Of a DNA stretch of 11,294 nucleotides, positions 7,081 through 11,294 are shown in pieces (position 1 is the first letter of the stretch; every line of letters begins with the position of its first letter). Below the pieces are notes generated by a model. That model worked only from the letters and a program-made list of their open reading frames with translations. It was not told the DNA's origin and did no database searches. The translations under genes were made by a program, and so were the position numbers. The DNA comes from Pusillimonas sp. UBA6240 (lineage in GTDB: Bacteria > Pseudomonadota > Gammaproteobacteria > Burkholderiales > Burkholderiaceae_B): positions 4,959 to 16,252 of the forward strand of contig DJWC01000119.1 in the NCBI GenBank assembly GCA_002441445.1, given 5' to 3'.

Positions 7081-9029
7081 TTATCCCTCTCCATAAACGT
7101 CTTCTGCGCGCATGGCGCAGTGTGCTGCTGGCTCCCGCATTGATGGTTCTGTCGCTGCTGGCCGCCTGCGGCGACGGCGGCACGACGGGCTCGTCCCCTG
7201 CGCCCTCCGCCAAGGCTGGAACCACGGTATTGGTGTATCTCGTCGGTTCAGACCTGGAAACCAGGGACGGTCTGGCCACCGGCAATCTGCAGGAAATGAT
7301 GAAAGTCGGCTCCGGCCAGGACTTGAACATCATTCTCGAGACGGGCGGCGCCAGGAAAGAGGGCTGGACCACTGTGCGGCGCCAGCGCGTCGTCAAGGGC
7401 GGCGCCGAAGTGATTGCCGAACTGGGCGCGCAGCGCATGACCGACGCCGCGAACCTGCGCAAATTCATCGAGTGGGGCGTGCAGGCCTACCCGGCCCAGT
7501 CCTACCACCTTGTATTCTGGGACCATGGCGGAGGCCCATTGGGCGGTTTCGGCATCGACGAGAACTATAGGGAGCAGGGCACGATGTCGATGCCCGACCT
7601 GGTTGCGGCGCTGGACGGCGCGCAGCGCACCACGGGCGTGAAATTCGACCTGATCGGCTTTGACGCCTGCCTGATGGGGAATGCCGAAGTAGCCCACATG
7701 CTGAGCCCGTACGGGCGCTACCTGGTCGCTTCCGAGGATATCGAGCCCGGCTATGGATGGGACTGGGAGGCCTATGTGGGCCATCTGGCCGCCAATGCCG
7801 GCGCCACGGCGCTGTCGGCCGGCAAGACCATTGTCGACGGCTATGTCGCCAAAATGCAGAAGAACGGCAGCAATATGGTCACGATGTCGCTGGTCGACCT
7901 ATCCAAGATGGCCCCCCTGATGAACAACCTGAACGACGTGGCGGCCACCATAGTGGCCAAGCTGGACGATCCCGATCCGGCCCGGCGCCACGACGCCTGG
8001 GCCGACCTCGCTTATGCGCGGCGCTATACGCACGACTTCCAGACCTCCTGGATCTACGGCAACGCCTATGACCTGGTGGACCTGGCCGACTTCATCACCA
8101 TGCCCAAACTGGGCGGCCTGGACGTCTCGGAAGCGCAGATCGATGCCGTGCAAAAGGCCCTGGAAGAGGCCGTCGTTTACAGTCAGCACGGCCGGCAGCT
8201 ATGGTCCACCGGCGGCTTGACCCTGTATTCCCCGCTGGTCACCGTAAAGAAGGACAGCCCCTCGCCCTACACCAGCTATGCCGCCATGGCGGTGCCCGAC
8301 AAGCTGAAGGCAATGGTCCAGCGCTATGGGGACATCGCCAACAGCCCTGATCTGCCGCAACCGATTCTAAAGCCGCCGCAAACCGATGGCGACATCCTGT
8401 ATGCCACACTGGAGAACCCAAAATATTCCGCTACCGAATACGCCGCCTTGTGGCAGGGTGCGGAGCGCCTGGCCCTCAAGCCGCTGGACGCCGTGGCGCC
8501 GCAAGACCCGGGGGTGGACGACGTGCGCATCGCCGCCGACATGCAAAACGGCTGGTTCCAGGTTCCCAGCGCCGACGGCTCGGATGTGCTGGTCAGCGTG
8601 CTGCCCGACGATATACCGCGCTACGCCGTCGGCCACGCACAATACAGCATCCCGGTCTCGCGCGACGAGCCGGGTGCGGATAGCAATACGCGGGGCGTGC
8701 TCTTGGTTGAATATAACGAGGACCTGGACGGCGACAAAACCTATCGCATCACCGGCTTCCTTTCCTCTACGGATGCCAGCCCCTACGCGGCCCGCGCTGA
8801 TGCGGAAAGCCTGCCGGCGGACATGGTGTTCTATCCGATGATATGGACGCCGGACTCCGGCTGGCAAGAAGACAAAAGCCGCAAGATCATCAGCTACGCC
8901 GCCGGCGACCAGGACACGCCGCCCGGCGAATGGTGGCAACTGAAAACCGTGACGGCCCAATCCCTGTGCGGCAACGCCTGCGGCGTGACCCTTGGGATCA
9001 TGAACTTCAAGGGCGAAGTGGTGCAGTGA
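7077..9029 (+). CDS. Clostripain-type (C11) cysteine peptidase lipoprotein, copy 2
   Basis: A 650-residue paralogue of the preceding protein, with roughly three quarters or more of residues identical by eye over the full length. Starting at GTG 7077 gives the signal peptide MIIPLHKRLLRAWRSVLLAP, then ALMVLSLLAAC with lipobox Cys C31 followed by GDGG. The Ser/Pro linker is about nine residues shorter than in copy 1. Catalytic H150 (LVFWDHGGG) and C198 (IGFDACLMGNAEVAH) keep the same 48-residue spacing, and D196 is kept, so it should be active. Differences cluster after DENY (REQGTMSMPDL), at about residues 255-275, and in a small insert SRDEPGADSNTRG near residue 545. The tail CGNAC and FKGEVVQ matches copy 1. 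An open frame extends upstream into copy 1, but that part is out of frame with copy 1 and lacks a signal peptide, so it is not part of this protein. Confidence 0.9.
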   Translation: MIIPLHKRLLRAWRSVLLAPALMVLSLLAACGDGGTTGSSPAPSAKAGTTVLVYLVGSDLETRDGLATGNLQEMMKVGSGQDLNIILETGGARKEGWTTVRRQRVVKGGAEVIAELGAQRMTDAANLRKFIEWGVQAYPAQSYHLVFWDHGGGPLGGFGIDENYREQGTMSMPDLVAALDGAQRTTGVKFDLIGFDACLMGNAEVAHMLSPYGRYLVASEDIEPGYGWDWEAYVGHLAANAGATALSAGKTIVDGYVAKMQKNGSNMVTMSLVDLSKMAPLMNNLNDVAATIVAKLDDPDPARRHDAWADLAYARRYTHDFQTSWIYGNAYDLVDLADFITMPKLGGLDVSEAQIDAVQKALEEAVVYSQHGRQLWSTGGLTLYSPLVTVKKDSPSPYTSYAAMAVPDKLKAMVQRYGDIANSPDLPQPILKPPQTDGDILYATLENPKYSATEYAALWQGAERLALKPLDAVAPQDPGVDDVRIAADMQNGWFQVPSADGSDVLVSVLPDDIPRYAVGHAQYSIPVSRDEPGADSNTRGVLLVEYNEDLDGDKTYRITGFLSSTDASPYAARADAESLPADMVFYPMIWTPDSGWQEDKSRKIISYAAGDQDTPPGEWWQLKTVTAQSLCGNACGVTLGIMNFKGEVVQ

Positions 9030-9097
9030 CGCGGCTGCTTCGCCGTTTCCATATGGCATGCAGCATGCGACATGCACGGCAGCCCGCGGGCGCGCGC

Positions 9098-9177
9098 CGG
9101 ATGGGTACTGGCTGATGGGCGCTGCTGAAAGGCAATGCTGAGAGGTACTGGCTGATAGGCAATGGTTGATGGGCAAT
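9098..9177. repeat. Degenerate 13-14-bp tandem repeat, about six units
   Basis: Units can be laid out as GGATGGGTACT, GGCTGATGGGCGCT, GCTGAAAGGCAAT, GCTGAGAGGTACT, GGCTGATAGGCAAT and GGTTGATGGGCAAT. They share a GCTGA(T)RGG core and end in TACT or CAAT. The array lies between the stop of the second protease and the convergent DUF2244 gene, in a 207-bp stretch (9030-9236) where no gene or clear terminator is seen. It contains in-frame stops on the plus strand and is not an obvious coding repeat. Confidence 0.6.
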
Positions 9178-9236
9178 GGCTTGTTGTTACGCCAGGTGTC
9201 CGCCGCCCGCCCTTGCTTTTGCTCTTGAGCTTGCGG

Positions 9237-9761
9237 CTACTCTTGCCCTTGCGCGCCCAGCCGCGCGGCCAGTTCGCGGGCAAAGGCGCGCCGCCGCGTT
9301 ACGGTCAGATAACCGCCTATGCGCAGCCGCCGGCCGGGCGCGCACAACCATAGGGCGTCGCGCTCGTCCCACTCCAGATGGGTGCATGCCGCCTCGAATC
9401 GATGCTGCGTGACCCGGTCGGACGCCACCACCTCCACCAGCAGGCGTCCGCGATGCAGCCGCACGCATTCGCGATCCATCGCATGCCTGGCGTAATAGAG
9501 CAGGGCAGCGCCCAGAACCAAACTTTCGAGCACGGAAAAAGGCAGCACCACCCACAGGCCGCGCACGGCGAATACCACGGCAAAAGCCAGCGACAGGCTG
9601 GATACCGACGCATAGAAGCCCAGAACCTGGCGCGGCGTAGCGGAGCAGTTCTTGCGCATCATCCATACGCAGGCGCCGCCCTGCTCGCGCATGAGCGGTT
9701 CGGGCGGCACGTATTCCAGGCCTTGAAAAGGCTCTGGCAGTTCGGAGACGCGGCTGGACAT
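9237..9761 (-). CDS. DUF2244 family membrane protein
   Basis: A 174-residue protein of the uncharacterised DUF2244 family of small integral membrane proteins. It has an extended N-terminus and a MMRKNCSATPRQVLGFYASV segment typical of the family (rKNCSlsPrQ). Two closely spaced membrane helices follow (about SLSLAFAVVFAVRGLWVVLP and VLESLVLGAALLYYARHAM). A cytoplasmic basic beta-rich tail comes next: VRLHRGRLLVEVVASDRVTQ, then LGGYLTVTRRR-like residues (IGGYLTVTRRRAFARELAAR). The start at 9761 has no good ribosome-binding site, and family members often begin nearer to MMRKN, so the first 30 or so residues are uncertain. It stands alone, converging on the protease pair. The function of the family is unknown. 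In other genomes it can neighbour cytochrome oxidase genes, which are absent here. Confidence 0.85.
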   Translation of the reverse strand: MSSRVSELPEPFQGLEYVPPEPLMREQGGACVWMMRKNCSATPRQVLGFYASVSSLSLAFAVVFAVRGLWVVLPFSVLESLVLGAALLYYARHAMDRECVRLHRGRLLVEVVASDRVTQHRFEAACTHLEWDERDALWLCAPGRRLRIGGYLTVTRRRAFARELAARLGAQGQE

Positions 9762-9822
9762 GATCGTCGTCGAGCTCGAGGAATTAGGGGTTGCCGAGGT
9801 TGCTGTGCTCGCATCTTAATGC

Positions 9823-9832
9823 CAAGCGCTTG
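9823..9832. repeat. Perfect 10-bp palindrome upstream of the DUF2244 gene
   Basis: CAAGCGCTTG is a perfect palindrome with flanking TGC and CA that extend the symmetry if one base is skipped. An 8-bp TAATATTA palindrome follows at 9838-9845. Both lie 60-85 bp upstream of the minus-strand DUF2244 start, where an operator would be plausible. They also lie close to the point where the plus-strand CoA-transferase remnant begins. No -35/-10 pair could be set with confidence. Confidence 0.25.
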
Positions 9833-9882
9833 CACCCTAATATTATGGCAAACCACCGCAGCCGTGCAGCCGCTGCGTTTTC

Positions 9883-10137
9883 AACCATGCCGCGGCACGC
9901 TCGATCACCGAGGCGCCTCATCCAACGGCCGGGTCGGTAAAGAATATAATCAGCCCCTTTCGCTTCGACGATCAAGAGATCGGCCACCATGCTCCGCCGC
10001 CCTTGCTGGGGCAGCATACCGCTGAAGTTCTCGGCGGTACCATTGGGCTGGCGCAAGATCAGTTGACCGATTTACACGCAAGGGGAGTATTGAAAATTCT
10101 GTCCCCGGTCACTTCAGGAGAGGCGGCTCATGGATGA
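9883..10137 (+). pseudogene. C-terminal remnant of a CaiB/BaiF (family III) CoA-transferase
   Basis: Translation in the frame of 9883 gives a run matching the C-terminus of family III CoA-transferases. It reads ARSITEAPHPTAGSVKNIIS, then PFRFDDQEIGHHAPPPLLGQ, then HTAEVLGGTIGLAQDQLTDL and HARGVL. The EAPHPTAG, SP(F)RF, PPPLLGQHT-EVL and LGL---QL--LHARGV elements are the family's end-of-protein signature. Only about 70 of roughly 400 residues remain. The frame is closed by TAA at 9838-9840 upstream, and it contains no ATG or GTG, so it cannot be an intact gene. It also runs about 14 codons past the usual end (GVL), through the Shine-Dalgarno and into the thioesterase start, ending TGA at 10137. 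An intact ancestor would have overlapped or abutted the thioesterase gene. The left breakpoint lies near 9840-9890. Confidence 0.8.
10116..10123 (+). promoter_or_regulatory. Ribosome-binding site of the hotdog thioesterase
   Basis: AGGAGAGG ends 6 bases before ATG 10130, an excellent Shine-Dalgarno that fixes this start. It lies within the reading frame of the CoA-transferase remnant. Confidence 0.8.
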
Positions 10138-10564
10138 GCATGCGGCAGCATCAGCGTTCAAACTTGCAATGGAAACCCAAAAGCCGGTCTTCGAGGAATT
10201 TTTCCTGGCGCGGCTTCTGGACTTGAAATTCGACTACGCCGACGAGCGGTGCACCATCACGTTCGGGCTGAAAGACTTCATGTTCAACCCGCAGGGTTCT
10301 TTGCATGGCGGCGTTATCGCCATGGTGCTCGACATTGCGATGGGCCACCTGCTCAACCATCTACAGGGGCCGGGCACGACCCTGGAAATGAAAACCCAGT
10401 ACGTCAAGGCCGCTCGCCAGGGCACAATCCGGTGCTGCGGCGAATTCATTCGCCGCGGCCGCAATATTTCGTTCCTGAAGGCCACGATGACGGACGAGGA
10501 CGGAGCGACGGTCGCTTTCGCGACAGCCACATGGGCGCAATTGAAAAAGCCGCGTGATGGATGA
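10130..10564 (+). CDS. PaaI-type hotdog-fold acyl-CoA thioesterase
   Basis: A 144-residue single-domain hotdog protein (4HBT superfamily, PaaI-like) expected to hydrolyse a CoA thioester in the cytoplasm. The family signature is NPQGSLHGGVIAMVLDIAMG. H59 starts the HGG turn, and D68 lies nine residues later in the position of the catalytic acid of PaaI enzymes. Then come strands TTLEMKTQYVKAARQGTIRC, GEFIRRGRNISFLKATMTDE and a C-terminal GATVAFATATWAQLKK, in the usual order. The start at 10130 follows a strong AGGAGAGG. Upstream lies a decayed CoA-transferase fragment whose frame overlaps the start by 8 bp, so it was probably the last gene of an acyl-CoA operon. Substrate cannot be told from sequence. 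A perfect TATAAT at 9945-9950 is a possible -10 for its present transcript, but the matching -35 is poor. Confidence 0.9.
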   Translation: MDEHAAASAFKLAMETQKPVFEEFFLARLLDLKFDYADERCTITFGLKDFMFNPQGSLHGGVIAMVLDIAMGHLLNHLQGPGTTLEMKTQYVKAARQGTIRCCGEFIRRGRNISFLKATMTDEDGATVAFATATWAQLKKPRDG

Positions 10565-10615
10565 GAAGTTGAAGGGCATATTGCCATTGAGGGTTTGCCT
10601 GCATCATCGAGCCCG

Positions 10616-11294
10616 CTACGCTGCCGCCATGCCCTTCGCCGAATGACGGGCCCGCAGCTCGTCGAACCATCCCAGCCGGCGCAGGAGCGCCTTTTCCAGC
10701 TCCAGGATCGCCAGCAGAGCCACGCCGCAACCGATAATGACCAGGCCTTCCAGCAGAGGAACGGCCCGGGTATCGAAGAGCCGCTGCATCCAGGGCGTAT
10801 AGGTGAACATGAGCTGCGCGACGACGACGGCGGCGACCGCGGCGAGCACCGCGGGCGTTCCCTTCAGCCCCTGCAGCGAGAACGACGGGCCGTGCAGATA
10901 GCGCACGCTGAAAAGATAAAAGATTTCCAGCACGCATAGCGTATTGACGACCATGGTGCGGGCCGTCGCCACGTCGAGGCCGCGTTCCAGCGCCCAAGTG
11001 AACACGCCGATGACGGCGATGACGAAGAGCAGCGCCACGAAGACGATGCGCCACAGCATGAACGGGCTCAGCAGGGGAGCGCTGGCCCGCCGCGGCGGGC
11101 GCGCCATGACGCCGGGTTCGGAGGGCTCGAAAGCCAGCACCAGCCCCAGCGTAATGGTAAGTATCATGTTCACCCACAGGATTTGCGCGGTCGTCATGGG
11201 CAGCGTCATGCTGAAAGCCATCGCCATGATGATCGCCAGCGCCTCGCCGCCATTGGTGGGGATCGTCCAGGCGATGACCTTGCGGATGTTGTCG
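10616..11294 (-). CDS. P-type cation-transporting ATPase, C-terminal part (cut by window edge)
   Basis: About 226 C-terminal residues of a P2-like cation ATPase of the inner membrane. The visible part begins DNIRKVIAWTIPTNGGEALA, the junction from the hinge to helix M5. It continues with the M6 region (TTAQILWVNMILTITLGLVL, AFEPSEPGVMARPPR) and the four last helices, including FMLWRIVFVALLFVIAVIGV, NTLCVLEIFYLFSVRYL and VPLLEGLVIIGCGVALLAIL. It ends HSAKGMAAA. In M6 the residue after the N-x-x-x is Thr, where animal calcium pumps have a calcium-binding Asp. This resembles the bacterial CtpF-like group. Ion specificity is therefore open. The phosphorylation (DKTGT) and ATP-binding domains lie beyond the right edge. 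It converges on the thioesterase, with 51 bp between stops. Confidence 0.92.
   Translation of the reverse strand, partial: DNIRKVIAWTIPTNGGEALAIIMAMAFSMTLPMTTAQILWVNMILTITLGLVLAFEPSEPGVMARPPRRASAPLLSPFMLWRIVFVALLFVIAVIGVFTWALERGLDVATARTMVVNTLCVLEIFYLFSVRYLHGPSFSLQGLKGTPAVLAAVAAVVVAQLMFTYTPWMQRLFDTRAVPLLEGLVIIGCGVALLAILELEKALLRRLGWFDELRARHSAKGMAAA

Larger units (their letters stand above)
5122..9029 (+). repeat. Tandem gene duplication of the C11 lipoprotein
   Basis: Two direct copies of about 1.95 kb (5122-7080 and 7077-9029) lie head to tail with no spacer. DNA identity is uneven. The segment around the catalytic His (5521-5647 against 7442-7568) differs at only about six bases, and the blocks around 6300-6355/8219-8274 and 6640-6710/8569-8639 are nearly identical. 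The segments after DENY and around 5870-5970 are strongly diverged. The ends of both genes carry the same GTGGTGCAGTGA. Duplication is certain. The cause of the patchiness (selection or gene conversion) is not. Confidence 0.88.

Noticed and set aside
9945..9950. Perfect TATAAT as a promoter for the thioesterase
   Set aside because: It lies inside the former coding sequence and the -35 region 16-18 bp upstream (around CCAACG) is poor. Noted as possible only.
9784..10056. Minus-strand 90-codon open frame over the intergenic region
   Set aside because: It is antisense to the CoA-transferase remnant, has no recognisable domain and an unusual composition.
9989..10067. 26-codon plus-strand frame beginning MLRRPCWG
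   Set aside because: The same bases in another frame match the CoA-transferase C-terminus, and the small frame has no good ribosome-binding site.
10571..10637. GAAGGGCAT / ATGCCCTTC inverted repeat as a terminator between convergent genes
   Set aside because: The arms are 49 bases apart and one lies in the ATPase coding end. No T tract follows, so a chance match is likely.
1..11294. CRISPR arrays, tRNA or rRNA genes, insertion sequences, phage genes
   Set aside because: None seen: no regularly spaced identical repeats, no cloverleaf-like segment noticed in the intergenic regions, and no transposase or phage proteins in any frame inspected.

Overview
The window reads as a high-GC proteobacterial chromosome. 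Gene content and codon use suggest a betaproteobacterium, most likely of the Bordetella/Achromobacter (Alcaligenaceae) type. That placement is an inference from protein flavour, not from a marker gene.

Layout. Positions 1-3520 (minus strand) hold a tightly packed type II secretion (T2SS) operon, transcribed gspG-gspH-gspI-gspJ-gspK-gspL. It encodes the major pseudopilin, the four minor pseudopilins and the N-terminal part of the cytoplasmic/inner-membrane assembly protein GspL, which is cut by the left edge. H/I, I/J and J/K are joined by 4-bp ATGA overlaps. An AT-rich divergent intergenic region (3521-3792) separates this operon from gspC and gspO on the plus strand (3793-4940). GspC is a short form without a PDZ domain. 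GspO is a short prepilin peptidase without the usual zinc-cysteine N-terminal domain. The secretin GspD, ATPase GspE and platform protein GspF are not in the window.

Positions 5122-9029 (plus strand) hold two tandem, closely similar genes for about 650-residue lipoproteins with a clostripain-type (C11) cysteine peptidase domain. They are translationally coupled by a GTGA overlap. Both keep the His/Cys catalytic pair, a lipobox and a C-terminal CxxxC pair. Lying next to the T2SS genes, they are good candidates for lipidated T2SS cargo. This is the most interesting hypothesis in the window and is not proven by sequence.

The right part is a patchwork. It contains a short degenerate tandem repeat (9098-9177), a minus-strand DUF2244 membrane protein (9237-9761), and a decayed C-terminal fragment of a CaiB/BaiF family III CoA-transferase (about 9883-10137). 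The fragment runs into the start of an intact PaaI-type hotdog thioesterase (10130-10564). Last comes the C-terminal part of a P-type cation ATPase on the minus strand, cut by the right edge. The CoA-transferase remnant has no ATG or GTG start codon and is recognisable only by translating the nominal intergenic region. It suggests that an acyl-CoA operon lost its upstream part.
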